Part shown: positions 7,778 to 16,685 of the stretch, in pieces
Layout: the number at the start of each line of letters is the position of its first letter
Numbering within the stretch: position 1 is the stretch's first letter
NCBI RefSeq assembly: GCF_024397915.1
Contig: NZ_CP073347.1
Location: 4,216,001-4,280,000 of the forward strand
Origin: Marinobacterium rhizophilum
GTDB lineage: Bacteria; Pseudomonadota; Gammaproteobacteria; Pseudomonadales; Balneatricaceae
DNA: 64,000 nucleotides
Reading direction: 5' to 3'
Program-made: the position numbers and the translations under genes
The notes under the pieces: generated by a model
Databases searched by the model: none
Told to the model about the DNA's origin: nothing
What the model saw: the letters and a program-made list of their open reading frames with translations, nothing else

Positions 7778-8899
7778 TTAAGGCTGTGGTTCCAGTCGCA
7801 CCAGCCGGCCCGGGTCTTCGTCCGTCAGCAGGTAGACGTAGCCGTCCGGGCCCATCTGCACGTCACGGATGCGGCCGAGTGCGTTTTGCAGCAGCTGTTC
7901 CTCGGCAACGACCTTGTCATCGCTCAGCTCCAGCCGGGACAGTAACCGGTACTTCAGTGCCCCGACCAGCAGGTTGCCCCGCCACTGTGGAAACCGGTCA
8001 CCCTGGTAAAAGGTCATGCCGGAGGGCGCGATGGAAGGGTCCCAGTAGTACACGGGTTGCTCCATACCGGCCTTGGCGGTGCCTTCGCCGACCCGGGTGC
8101 CGATGCCGTAGTTCACGCCGTAGGTGATCACCGGCCAGCCGTAATTCAGGCCGGGCTGCAGGCGATTGACCTCGTCGCCACCCTGGGGGCCATGCTCGAG
8201 GGCCCAGACCGTTTCCCCGTCCGCCGCCAGCGCCAGTCCCTGCACATTGCGATGGCCATAGCTGTAAATCTCCGGCAGGGCCCCGGGGCGATCTGCAAAG
8301 GGATTGTCGTCGGGCACCGAACCGTCGTCCCGGATACGGATCACTGAGCCGTTATGGTCGCCCAGATCCTGGGCCCGCTCCTTGTCGCCGCGCTCGCCCA
8401 GGCTGATATACAGCAGGCCCTGGTGATCGAACAGCAAGCGTCCGCCGAAATGGCGTCCGCCACCGGCCTTGGGGCTGGCACGGAAGATGACTTCGACATC
8501 GTCCAGACGGCCGTCGCCAAGCCGGCCCCGCGCAACCTCGGTGCCCAGCTGTCGCGTCAGGCGGGAGCCGGCGGAATAGCTGAAATAAACCCAGCGGTTC
8601 TGCGCGAACTGAGGGTGCAGCGCCACATCAAACAGCCCGCCCTGGCCGGTGGCAACGATGTCTGGCAGTCCATCCAGTGCTGGCGAGAGGGTTCCGTCCG
8701 GCGTCACCAGGCGCAGCCGGCCGGGACGCTCGCTGACCAGTATCGAGCCGTCCGGCAGGAACGCCATACCCCAGGGATGCTCGAGCCGGTCAGCCAGGGT
8801 AACGGCCCGCAGGGTGCTGTGGCCCGCGGGCGGCGCCGCGGTGATATCGGCGAAGACCGGCGCGGCGACGAGCAGCCAGAAACAAACGATGCGTATCAC
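7778..8899 (-). CDS. PQQ-dependent aldose sugar dehydrogenase (YliI/Asd-like)
   Basis: A 373-aa secreted beta-propeller of the glucose/sorbosone dehydrogenase family. It has a signal peptide (MIRIVCFWLLVAAPVFA), then LEHPWGMAFLPDG, GGLFDVALHP, GGRHFGGRLLFDHQG, SYGHRNVQGLA and EHGPQGGDEVN, all standard blade motifs containing catalytic and PQQ-contacting residues. These enzymes oxidise aldoses in the periplasm with PQQ and calcium. The gene converges on the TSUP remnant. No PQQ-synthesis genes are in the window. Confidence 0.88.
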   Translation of the reverse strand: MIRIVCFWLLVAAPVFADITAAPPAGHSTLRAVTLADRLEHPWGMAFLPDGSILVSERPGRLRLVTPDGTLSPALDGLPDIVATGQGGLFDVALHPQFAQNRWVYFSYSAGSRLTRQLGTEVARGRLGDGRLDDVEVIFRASPKAGGGRHFGGRLLFDHQGLLYISLGERGDKERAQDLGDHNGSVIRIRDDGSVPDDNPFADRPGALPEIYSYGHRNVQGLALAADGETVWALEHGPQGGDEVNRLQPGLNYGWPVITYGVNYGIGTRVGEGTAKAGMEQPVYYWDPSIAPSGMTFYQGDRFPQWRGNLLVGALKYRLLSRLELSDDKVVAEEQLLQNALGRIRDVQMGPDGYVYLLTDEDPGRLVRLEPQP

Positions 8900-9001
8900 A
8901 AGGAAGGCTCCCTTTCGAATTCGGGGGATGTGGTTTTCAGTGTAGCCAGTGCCCGCTGTTGCCCGTGCAATCTTGTCTGAGCCTTGGTTACGGGGTGCCG
9001 G

Positions 9002-9367
9002 TCAGGCGGTGATCAGTTTATGCCAGGCTTTCAGCACGTCCCTGAAGTCGTCCAGCCCGCAGCCGGCCTCGAGTTCGTCGTCATAGAATTCGAGGTCCTC
9101 GAGGCCGGTGTCATCGGCGCTGTCATCCAGGCTGTGGGCCCGCACCCGTACCTCTTCCCGATCAAGCTCCAGACTGAACTCGCTGCCATCGAGGCGGTAT
9201 TCCCGTATCTGGCGATTGTGCAGCTGCTCAATAACGCTCAACAGCTGTTCCAGCCGTTGTGGATCCTGCCCCAGCTCCTCGTTCAGCCAGCGGCCGAAGG
9301 CTTCATGTCCCATGGAGAATTCCGCAAAGTAGCGCCCGATGTCGTCGCGGCCGAAAGTGTATTCCAC
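9002..9367 (-). CDS. yacL: YacL family protein (UPF0231)
   Basis: A 121-aa cytosolic protein that can be aligned by eye with E. coli YacL. The shared pattern is a start like MEYTF, the motif SMGHEAFGRWLNEE, the central LDGSEFSLELDREEVRVRA and the C-terminal YDDELEAGCGLDDF. It is acidic. The family has no established function. It is probably transcribed alone, separated by about 100 nt from the dehydrogenase downstream. Confidence 0.85.
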   Translation of the reverse strand: MEYTFGRDDIGRYFAEFSMGHEAFGRWLNEELGQDPQRLEQLLSVIEQLHNRQIREYRLDGSEFSLELDREEVRVRAHSLDDSADDTGLEDLEFYDDELEAGCGLDDFRDVLKAWHKLITA

Positions 9368-9512
9368 AAGTGTTCTCTGTACTGATCGAAAAGCGTCATA
9401 GTACCCCGATTGGCGCGCATCGGGGTAATGACAGGCTCTGTACTCGGCCAGGGCTGATCTGCACTAGAATTTGATAGGGCTGGCCGAAATTTGCCGAGCG
9501 GGGACTCAACAG

Positions 9513-9704
9513 ATGAATACACAGGAAGAAGTGGAGTTTTATTGCCCCTACTGTGGCGAGCGGATCAGTGTGCTGGTGGATTGCAGCGAGGCTGAGCAGC
9601 AATACGTGGAAGATTGCCAGGTGTGCTGCAGTCCCATGGTGCTGACTATTCGGGTGGACGAATCCGGCCTGCCGATGGTGGAGGCCACGCAGGAGAACGA
9701 ATAG
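9513..9704 (+). CDS. CPXCG-motif cysteine-rich zinc protein
   Basis: A 63-aa protein with CPYCGE at the N-terminus and a second pair in CQVCCSPM, forming a predicted four-cysteine zinc ribbon. It belongs to the small CPXCG-motif family of unknown function found across Gammaproteobacteria. I chose ATG 9513, where the family usually starts; an in-frame upstream ATG (9471) would add 14 poorly conserved residues. It ends 6 nt from the convergent deoxyribosyltransferase-like gene. Confidence 0.82.
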   Translation: MNTQEEVEFYCPYCGERISVLVDCSEAEQQYVEDCQVCCSPMVLTIRVDESGLPMVEATQENE

Positions 9705-9710
9705 CCGGTA

Positions 9711-10250
9711 TCAGGCGGCCCGGGTGATGCGTTGCAGCACCTGCTCAAACTGGTGCAGGTGTTGATCGAGGCTGTCCTCTGCCTGGTGCGTCAGCAGCTG
9801 CGCGCCGCACTCTTCAATCGCACCGATCAGCATCAGGTTGTCGGCCATGTCGAAGCGCTCGATGCTCAGGCCTTCGGCGTCCAGGTCCGCGCCGTCGGAC
9901 GCGACCCGGTCGGCATAGAGGCGTCCATCCAGGCTGTAACCCCATACCGGCTTGCCCAGGCCAGTCATGAATCCCAGTTCAAACGCCGTACCCGCATCCA
10001 GACTGGCGCCCCGAAAGGGCGTCATATTGGCGATCATCAGGTCAGCGCGCTGCATCAGTTCAATGTTGGCACGGTAGATGGCCATGCCGGCCTCGCGGGG
10101 TGAGAGCGCCTCCAGCTGCAGTGCGCAATCGAGCGGGAACAGACCGTCGAAACCGTAATCTGCGCACAGCTGTGTCTTGGCGGCGCCAGCTGCAAGCGCG
10201 TTGGGCCAGAAAACGTCGGGACCGGCGATGTAGATCTTGCGTAGTGACAT
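9711..10250 (-). CDS. Nucleoside 2-deoxyribosyltransferase-like protein
   Basis: A 179-aa protein starting KIYIAGPDVFWP, the substrate-binding segment of the nucleoside 2-deoxyribosyltransferase family. The family pattern ADLMIANMTPFRGASLDAGTAFELGF includes the predicted nucleophile glutamate in AFELG. Members exchange bases on deoxyribonucleosides or hydrolyse nucleotides. ATG 10250 was selected because the fold begins at once; the longer reading frame adds 17 unrelated residues. Confidence 0.85.
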   Translation of the reverse strand: MSLRKIYIAGPDVFWPNALAAGAAKTQLCADYGFDGLFPLDCALQLEALSPREAGMAIYRANIELMQRADLMIANMTPFRGASLDAGTAFELGFMTGLGKPVWGYSLDGRLYADRVASDGADLDAEGLSIERFDMADNLMLIGAIEECGAQLLTHQAEDSLDQHLHQFEQVLQRITRAA

Positions 10251-10355
10251 GGGGCTTCCTGTCGATACGATACAGGCCTGATGATGCCGTACCGCTGGCA
10301 TCCTTGCATGGGATTTCTGGCGCGGCTGAAGGTGCGGCTCAAGACAGCGGGGAAT

Positions 10356-10535
10356 TCAGCCGGCCAGTAACCAGGGGTTTTTGCGAGCGGCCCGCGCGCT
10401 GGAACGCTGCACCGGACTCATGGCGGCGTTGTCCGGGTTGCGCTCCGGTGAGCGGGCCTTGCCGAGGCTTGGTGTGCGTACAAGCCCCAGGTGTTGCATC
10501 AATTTTCGAAGTTGCTCGTATGCGGTCTTCATCAT
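10356..10535 (-). CDS. Small basic hypothetical protein
   Basis: A 59-codon ORF starting MMKTAYEQLRKLMQHLGLVR and ending in a basic, Ser/Ala/Arg-rich tail (SSARAARKNPW). AGGGACAGGGAC just upstream provides a plausible ribosome-binding site. It is in the same orientation as the eCIS operon but 178 nt beyond it. I do not recognise the family. The short amphipathic N-terminus could bind a partner or a membrane. Reality of the gene is moderately likely. Confidence 0.45.
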   Translation of the reverse strand: MMKTAYEQLRKLMQHLGLVRTPSLGKARSPERNPDNAAMSPVQRSSARAARKNPWLLAG

Positions 10536-10713
10536 GTCCCTGTCCCTCAATCGGTCTATCGAAGGGGGTCTGCTTGCTGGTGTGTGTTCTATCCCTTTCC
10601 CGGCTGTATACGTGGCCGAATCTGTATGGGATCACTGCTGGATATAAATAGCCGGTGCATGGAAGCCATTTATAGCGGCAGTACCTGAAACTCGGCTGAA
10701 AGAGCGGGTGACT

Positions 10714-13700
10714 TCAGTCTGCGTTGGCGAGGATGGCGCGGATGCTGTCGGCGCGGTTGTTGATATAGCTGAGGTCGCTGCGGCGCTGGCTGTCCAGGTT
10801 GTTGAGGTCGCCTTCGTCGTAGCGGTTGTAGGCCGCAATCAGGGTGCCGGCGCGGGCATCGCCGAACGGGATACCGGGCGAACGGTCGGCATTGTAGTCG
10901 CGTACCCGTTCGAGGATGGCGGCCACGCTGCGCCGTGCTGCCGGCAGGGCGTCGAGCGCGCCCTTGATGCCGGCGTCGAGGCGCGGCCCGGTATCGGCCT
11001 CGCTCGCTTCGGCGCTGCCCTGAACATAGTTCGAGACGATGGTCTCGCGGATCGGGTTGTGCTGCGAGCCGTCGGCGTACTTGACGTAGGCATGGCACTG
11101 GAAGCTGGCGTTGATCCAGTTTTGCGGGTGCTTCTGTTCGGGATGCTCGATATGTTCGCTGATGCCGGCGACCTGCACCGAGTAGTAGACCCAGTAGTGG
11201 CTCTGTTTCACCCAGTTCTTGATCGGGTTCTCGACCAGCGTCTTGTGGCGTTCGTTGGCCTGGCCGGTGATCGGGTAGAGGTTTTGCGCGGTACCGGGCC
11301 CGCCGATCTGTTCGTTCAGCAGATGGCCGCGGATGTACTTTGACGGGTTGCGCTGGCCAGGGTCCGTCACCAGCTTGCCCATCACTCCCGCCAGTTCACC
11401 GGACTGGGGGCCACTGCCGTTGGGGATATGGTCCTCGCCCACCGGGTCCGCCACCATGCCCACGCCGACAGTATCGCCGGCGGCGCTGCCGGTGCTGTGG
11501 GTCACCTGGCTGCGCAGATCGACGCCGGGCGTACCGGTGGTGACCGGCGCGTCGACGTCGACCTCCTGCTGGCGGGCGGCGCGCAGGCGGATACGGATGC
11601 GGCCGCCCTCCATATGGTAGGCGACCTCGTCGAGTGCAAAGCGGGTGCGAATGCGCTGGAAGTATTCGCTAAGCGCGGCGGTACCGTCTGCCCCTTCTTT
11701 CGCCAGCATCAGTAGCTGGCGGGCGCCGTTGAGGTCCGCCTGCTCCTCCTCGGGGGTGCGGGGCAGGGCAGCCGGCGGCTGGTCTAGCGCGGCCAGCGTC
11801 AGCGGGTCGGGAATGCGGCCACCGGCGGTTGCGTCCTGGCCAACCAGCAGCGGCGTCAGGTGTACCGCCAGCTGATCCAGCTGCTGGCTCAGTTCCGTCT
11901 GCAGGGTACCGCGCTCGGCCTCCGGCGCCGTTTCCAGGCGCCGCTTGAGCTGGGTGATGTCGCCATGGATCCTAAGTGCCTCGGTGCGGTGACGGGTTTT
12001 GGCGGCGTGCTGCGGATCTGCCTCGGCGATGGCGAGGTGTTGCAGGAACTGGCCCACCGGCGTCGGTGTACTCTCGACGATCAGCTCGCCGCCACGACCC
12101 TCGAAGTAGAGCGCGTGATCGCCGCCCTCGCTGTCGTTGAAGGTCTTGCGGCTTTCCCACCAGTTGCGTACCGCGGCGGCGCCCGAACGCAGCATGTCGA
12201 GAAAGCCCTGGCCCAGGCGCAGGGCGCGCTCGATGATCCAGTCCAGGGCTGCGTCGACGCGCGCACGCAGGCTCTCGACGAGTTCGCGGATGCGCGTTCC
12301 CAGACGGCCCAGGTTGAACTGATTGGCCAGGAAGCCCACCACCACCGGTACGCCGCTCGCCAGGCTGCTCTCGAGCAGCTCGGCGGCACGGTCGATGACG
12401 CCGCGGGCGATCTCGCCAATGCCCATAATCACCGAATTGAGGATTTGCAGCAGTTCGTTGACGTACTGCACGAAGGACTCGATGGCTCGGTAGACGGCGA
12501 TCAGCGCATTGATGATCGGGGTGATGCCGGAGACATCGAGCAGGGACAGCAGCCAGCGCGACGCGGTGGCGATGATCGCCGTATTGACCCAGTTGGCGAC
12601 GCTGCCAAGTACCAGGTTCCAGAGGTCACCGAGGCGCTGCTGCAGCAGGTTCCAGAGCCCTGCGGGGCCTTCGGTGACGGCGATGCGCAGCCATTCGAAG
12701 GCGCCGCTGGCCAGTTCCACGGCGCCGCGCAGCCGCTCCATCAGCGGCTGGCCGATATGCTCGCCGAGCTTGCTCCAGATATGCTCCAGGGTCAGCCCCA
12801 TCAGCTGGAACACGAAGTCGACGATCGAGCGGAAGCTGGTCAGGTCCGGCGGCGTGATACCGGCTTCCTCGACCTGGCCGAACAGCCAGCCGGTCACGCC
12901 GTTGAACAGGTGTGTGAGTATGTTGCTGAAGAAGTTGCTGGCGCCCTGCCAGATGGAGCGCAGGAAGTTGCCGAAAAAGCCGATAGGGTCCATCAGGATA
13001 TCGCTGAACGCCTGGGCGGCGTTGGCGATGATCTGCAGCACCAGCTGCGCCGGGATACCGATCAGGTTGAGCATGCTGCTGAAAAAGGTCCAGAGGGCGC
13101 CGCCGAGATCGCCGTCGACGAATACCTGCTGCAGGATGCGCAGGGCCGCCTGCTGCACCCGGGCCCAGATGTCGCCGACTGCCATCAGCTGCTGGAACAG
13201 CGGAATGCGGCTCAGAATCTGCTCGATGAAGAACTGCTTAAGGCTGTCCTTGATGCAGGTCGGCAGTACCCACCAGGCCGGGCCGAGCAGAAAGTCCGGC
13301 AGGAAGGCGAGGATATTGCCGAGGATCTGCAGGATGCGCTGCAGTGCATCGAGCACCGGGCGGATAAAGGTCGACAGCCTGACCAGGCCGTTACCCAGGC
13401 TGATGAAAAGCCCCTGCACCGTCTGCGCGGCCCAGTTGCCGAGGCTCGTCAGTCCCGAACTGAGCCAGTCGAAGGCACTGCGCACCGGGCTCAGCAGCGG
13501 CTGGCCGGCGAGCCCGGAAATGAACGCCTGGCCCTGGGTGACCGCGGCGCCGATGTGGGTTGCGACCCAGAGACCGGTGCTGACCAGGCTGCCCTGGAAG
13601 GCCTCGATGCGCGCGAGTATCGCCGGCAGGATCTCGTCGCGCAGGCTGACCTGGTTTTCGGCGGCATCGCCGCCGGCGCTCGGGTCCAGGTTCTGTGCCA

Positions 13701-15312
13701 TGCTGCCGGCCTGCTCGAGCCAGCCATTGAGGGTATCGCGGAAGTTAACGATGGCGTCGAGCGGCAGGATCTCGCGCACCTTGTCGACCAGGCGCTGGAT
13801 GGGCCCGATGACCGGCGCAAGTTCGGTTTTGATCGCCGACCAGGCGGAGGCGGCCTGGTCCTTGACCCACTGGATCAGGCCGCCGGAACTGTTGCCCTCG
13901 CTGCTGGAGAGCCCCAACTGCTGCTTGATCCAGTCCCAGGCATCGGAGATGACCGAGCGGATGGCATCGACCACCGGCCGGGTCCAGTCCCAGATTTGCT
14001 GGCCAAGGTTGCGGACATAGTCCCAGGTATCGCCGGCGACCTCGCCCAGCCAGTCGAACAGCGGCGCACCGTAACGGTTCCAGATATCGCTGAAGAAGTC
14101 GCCAACCGGGCGGAAAAACTCGGCGATGGCGTCGAAGGCGTCCCGTGCCAGCTCGCCGACCAGATCGCGCAGCTGGCCGAGCGCCGCGAACAGCGGCTCG
14201 CAGTCGCCCCGGGCCAGCCCCGCGACGATTTCGCCGGCGGCGCTGGCCAGACGGCCAAAGGTCGTGAACAGGGTGCCAAGGGTATCGGAGCGGTCCGCGA
14301 GGCCGCCAAACAGCGAGGAGGCGACGTCGGAGATCTTGTCGCGGATAAAGCCGAGGAAGCCCCGTTCGCGTACCGCATCCAGAATCTCCAGCAACCGGGC
14401 GGGTGCCACCCTGCGCACGATGGCCCAGGCGGCGTCGGCGCCGAGCGCGACCGCACCTTCAACCAGATCGCTGCCGGCGTCAATGGCACTGCTGGCCAGA
14501 TCGCTGCCGGCGTCGATCACATCGCCGGCGACATCGGCCACATCGTGATACCAGGCGCCCTGGATCCGTGGCGTGGAGCTGGTGATTGCCGGCGCCTGGA
14601 CGCCGGGCAGCGCGGTCGTCGCACCCTGCTGCACCACATGGGTCAGCTCGTGAGCCAGCAGGTGACGGCCACGGGGAGACTCGGGCTGCCACTGGCCCGG
14701 TGCGAACACCAGGTGCTGGCGCCAGGCATAGGCCCGGGCGCCGAGGTCATGGGCGGTCTGCGCCGCCGCCGGGTCGGTATGGATGCGCACGCGGGAGAGG
14801 TCCTGGCCCAGCTGGGGCTCGAAAAAGGCGCGACTGGTGGCCGGTAGCGGCCGGCCGCCACTGAACAGGCCGCGAATGCGCTGCCAGAGTCCGGGACGTT
14901 GCTCGCTGTCACTGTCCGGCTCTGCCCGGGCCTGCTGTTCTTCAGTCTCGACCGTGGCGTCCGGGCTTTGCTGCCGGTTTTCGGGCGCGTTTTGAATACC
15001 GGATGCGACGACTGGCGCCGCTTGCGGCCCGGCGGTGCCGGCGATCCGGTCGGCCACGGCGTCGGCCTGGCGTTCCAGCGGATCCTGTACAGCGCCAAGT
15101 GGTAACGGATTGTTTTGGGCGTTGCACTGAATGCCGCTTAACGCCGGGGTTGCTGGATCCGGGCCGCGATCGGTTGTGCCATGCAGTAGCTGCTGTACCT
15201 GTTCAGCGGAGCGCTGGCGAGCATACCGGTGCAGCGTTGGCCGGCTACGGCGTCCGGTTGCCTTGCGACGCGCATCCGCGGGAACCTGCAGCGGGCCAGA
15301 GAGGCTGCCCAT
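10714..15312 (-). CDS. Giant eCIS-core (DUF4157) protein with C-terminal nuclease-like domain
   Basis: A 1532-aa protein, last gene of the eCIS operon. An N-terminal DUF4157/eCIS-core domain (about 160-232) carries HELTH at 221-225 after the usual RVRIHTD segment. A very long middle (about 250-1050) is made of Trp- and Ile/Leu-rich amphipathic segments such as WDWIKQQLG and IWDWTRP, with several strongly hydrophobic stretches. The C-terminal part contains RGHLLNEQIGGPGTAQNLYPIT (from residue 1328) followed by NERHK, which reads as a His-containing DNA/RNA non-specific endonuclease-type motif. DUF4157 proteins are known companions and likely cargo of eCIS. I infer a toxin with a helical delivery or packing region; a tape-measure role is an alternative. 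Confidence 0.75.
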   Translation of the reverse strand: MGSLSGPLQVPADARRKATGRRSRPTLHRYARQRSAEQVQQLLHGTTDRGPDPATPALSGIQCNAQNNPLPLGAVQDPLERQADAVADRIAGTAGPQAAPVVASGIQNAPENRQQSPDATVETEEQQARAEPDSDSEQRPGLWQRIRGLFSGGRPLPATSRAFFEPQLGQDLSRVRIHTDPAAAQTAHDLGARAYAWRQHLVFAPGQWQPESPRGRHLLAHELTHVVQQGATTALPGVQAPAITSSTPRIQGAWYHDVADVAGDVIDAGSDLASSAIDAGSDLVEGAVALGADAAWAIVRRVAPARLLEILDAVRERGFLGFIRDKISDVASSLFGGLADRSDTLGTLFTTFGRLASAAGEIVAGLARGDCEPLFAALGQLRDLVGELARDAFDAIAEFFRPVGDFFSDIWNRYGAPLFDWLGEVAGDTWDYVRNLGQQIWDWTRPVVDAIRSVISDAWDWIKQQLGLSSSEGNSSGGLIQWVKDQAASAWSAIKTELAPVIGPIQRLVDKVREILPLDAIVNFRDTLNGWLEQAGSMAQNLDPSAGGDAAENQVSLRDEILPAILARIEAFQGSLVSTGLWVATHIGAAVTQGQAFISGLAGQPLLSPVRSAFDWLSSGLTSLGNWAAQTVQGLFISLGNGLVRLSTFIRPVLDALQRILQILGNILAFLPDFLLGPAWWVLPTCIKDSLKQFFIEQILSRIPLFQQLMAVGDIWARVQQAALRILQQVFVDGDLGGALWTFFSSMLNLIGIPAQLVLQIIANAAQAFSDILMDPIGFFGNFLRSIWQGASNFFSNILTHLFNGVTGWLFGQVEEAGITPPDLTSFRSIVDFVFQLMGLTLEHIWSKLGEHIGQPLMERLRGAVELASGAFEWLRIAVTEGPAGLWNLLQQRLGDLWNLVLGSVANWVNTAIIATASRWLLSLLDVSGITPIINALIAVYRAIESFVQYVNELLQILNSVIMGIGEIARGVIDRAAELLESSLASGVPVVVGFLANQFNLGRLGTRIRELVESLRARVDAALDWIIERALRLGQGFLDMLRSGAAAVRNWWESRKTFNDSEGGDHALYFEGRGGELIVESTPTPVGQFLQHLAIAEADPQHAAKTRHRTEALRIHGDITQLKRRLETAPEAERGTLQTELSQQLDQLAVHLTPLLVGQDATAGGRIPDPLTLAALDQPPAALPRTPEEEQADLNGARQLLMLAKEGADGTAALSEYFQRIRTRFALDEVAYHMEGGRIRIRLRAARQQEVDVDAPVTTGTPGVDLRSQVTHSTGSAAGDTVGVGMVADPVGEDHIPNGSGPQSGELAGVMGKLVTDPGQRNPSKYIRGHLLNEQIGGPGTAQNLYPITGQANERHKTLVENPIKNWVKQSHYWVYYSVQVAGISEHIEHPEQKHPQNWINASFQCHAYVKYADGSQHNPIRETIVSNYVQGSAEASEADTGPRLDAGIKGALDALPAARRSVAAILERVRDYNADRSPGIPFGDARAGTLIAAYNRYDEGDLNNLDSQRRSDLSYINNRADSIRAILANAD

Positions 15313-15324
15313 CGGCGCAGGGGA

Positions 15325-16671
15325 TCAGCAGCGACCGGCGCCACCGGCGGCGATAATGGCACGCAGCTGGTCACGCATGGTGGTTCGGGCGGCGGTGCGC
15401 AGCGGCACCGGGATCGCGGCGAAGTGCGTCAGGGCGCTGTTGGCCGAGGCGACCCGTTGGGCGGCGTCCAGCTGGGGCATTCGGCCCCGTGCGCAGACTT
15501 CGGAGAAGAAGGCTTCAAACTCGTCGACATCGGGGTTGCCGGTACCCCGCGCACACTGGGGTACATGGACCAGCTCGTGGTTGATAATGCGGATCAGCAG
15601 ATTGTAGGCACCGAAGCTCGGGGTTCTCAGGTCGTTGCGACAAACCACCAGTTCGACGGGGCCGCCGCCGCAATGGGGACCGCCTTCGACATGGGCGAAG
15701 GTCGGACCACAGACGGCAGCTGCCCGGGTGGTACTGATGTCATTGAGGGCGCGATCGACGTGCAAGCCGTAGGATTCGATCAGCAACAGCACCGCATCCC
15801 GGAACAGCCCTTCGGCGACGAACTCCTGGAACAGTCGATGGGTGGTGCGGTGACCGAGCTTGCCGTCCTGCGGTAGCCGCCAGAACGCCTGGAATTCGCC
15901 GACGGCACGGGCAAAGGCGTCGTCCGTTTCCATCGGCAGGCGACTCAGGCCGAGCACGTCGCGCATCAGCCCGATCATGTAGCGGTCGTCGAAGCGGGCG
16001 CTGTTGAAAGCGACGGCATCCGCCACCTGGGCATCGCTCAGCGCCTGGGTGGCTTCGGGGCCGCGCCGGTGCTCCCGCGCCAGATCCCGCTGCAGCCGCA
16101 TCCCGCCCTGGCGCTGCTGCAATACGTGGGTCAGCTCATGGGCCAGCAGCTGCTGACTGTCGGGATGCGCTGGCCGGTATTCGTCGCCGGCAAAGACGAT
16201 ATGGTGTCCGACGGTATAGGCCCTGGCGCCTATGGTCGAGGTGGACTGGTTCGCCGCGTTGCCGGTATGGATGCGCACGTCGGCAAAGGACGCACCAAAG
16301 CCCCGCTCCATACGGTGTTGCAGTCCGGCGGGGAGCTTGCTGCCGCCGGTAGGCGGTCCGGTGACGGCGCCGGACGCAGGCTCCGCGCCCGGCGTCTGCT
16401 TGGTCTGCAACATCTCTTCTTCTTCGCATTCGGCGCACAGGCGCTGTGCCGAGGTATCAACCGGCAGTATCGCCTCCCGGCGTCCGCCTGCCATCACCTG
16501 GCTGGCGACCCGGTCAGCCTGCTGTTCATAGCGGTCGTTGGGCTGGCCGATTTTCAATGCCGGTTGCAGCACCGCGCGCACCCGGCTGCCCTGGTGGTAG
16601 CCGCGTCGTTGCGGACTGCGAAAGGCCGCCGGTGCCCAGCGGGCAGTGCGGCGCCGATAGCTGTGTAACAT
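15325..16671 (-). CDS. eCIS-core (DUF4157) protein with second metallopeptidase motif
   Basis: A 448-aa protein with three recognisable parts. DUF4157 carries HELTH at 178-182, preceded by DVRIHTG. A middle segment (about 217-290, VGEFQAFWRLPQDGKLGHRT) looks like a peptidoglycan-binding repeat. A C-terminal segment has NHELVH (HExxH at 365-369) and a downstream glutamate pair in DVDEFEAFFSE, as in gluzincin peptidases. CAEC near residue 79 and several later cysteines could bind metal or form disulfides. As part of the eCIS operon it is a likely injected effector or particle-associated protease aimed at a cell envelope. Activity is inferred from motifs only. Confidence 0.75.
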   Translation of the reverse strand: MLHSYRRRTARWAPAAFRSPQRRGYHQGSRVRAVLQPALKIGQPNDRYEQQADRVASQVMAGGRREAILPVDTSAQRLCAECEEEEMLQTKQTPGAEPASGAVTGPPTGGSKLPAGLQHRMERGFGASFADVRIHTGNAANQSTSTIGARAYTVGHHIVFAGDEYRPAHPDSQQLLAHELTHVLQQRQGGMRLQRDLAREHRRGPEATQALSDAQVADAVAFNSARFDDRYMIGLMRDVLGLSRLPMETDDAFARAVGEFQAFWRLPQDGKLGHRTTHRLFQEFVAEGLFRDAVLLLIESYGLHVDRALNDISTTRAAAVCGPTFAHVEGGPHCGGGPVELVVCRNDLRTPSFGAYNLLIRIINHELVHVPQCARGTGNPDVDEFEAFFSEVCARGRMPQLDAAQRVASANSALTHFAAIPVPLRTAARTTMRDQLRAIIAAGGAGRC

Positions 16672-16685
16672 TTCACACCTCCCTG

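Noticed and set aside
11860..14847. A 995-codon plus-strand ORF opposite the 1532-aa eCIS gene
   Set aside because: Gln/Ala/Asp/Arg-rich shadow of a high-GC minus-strand gene; no domain, no ribosome-binding site, and the minus frame has clear DUF4157 and nuclease motifs.
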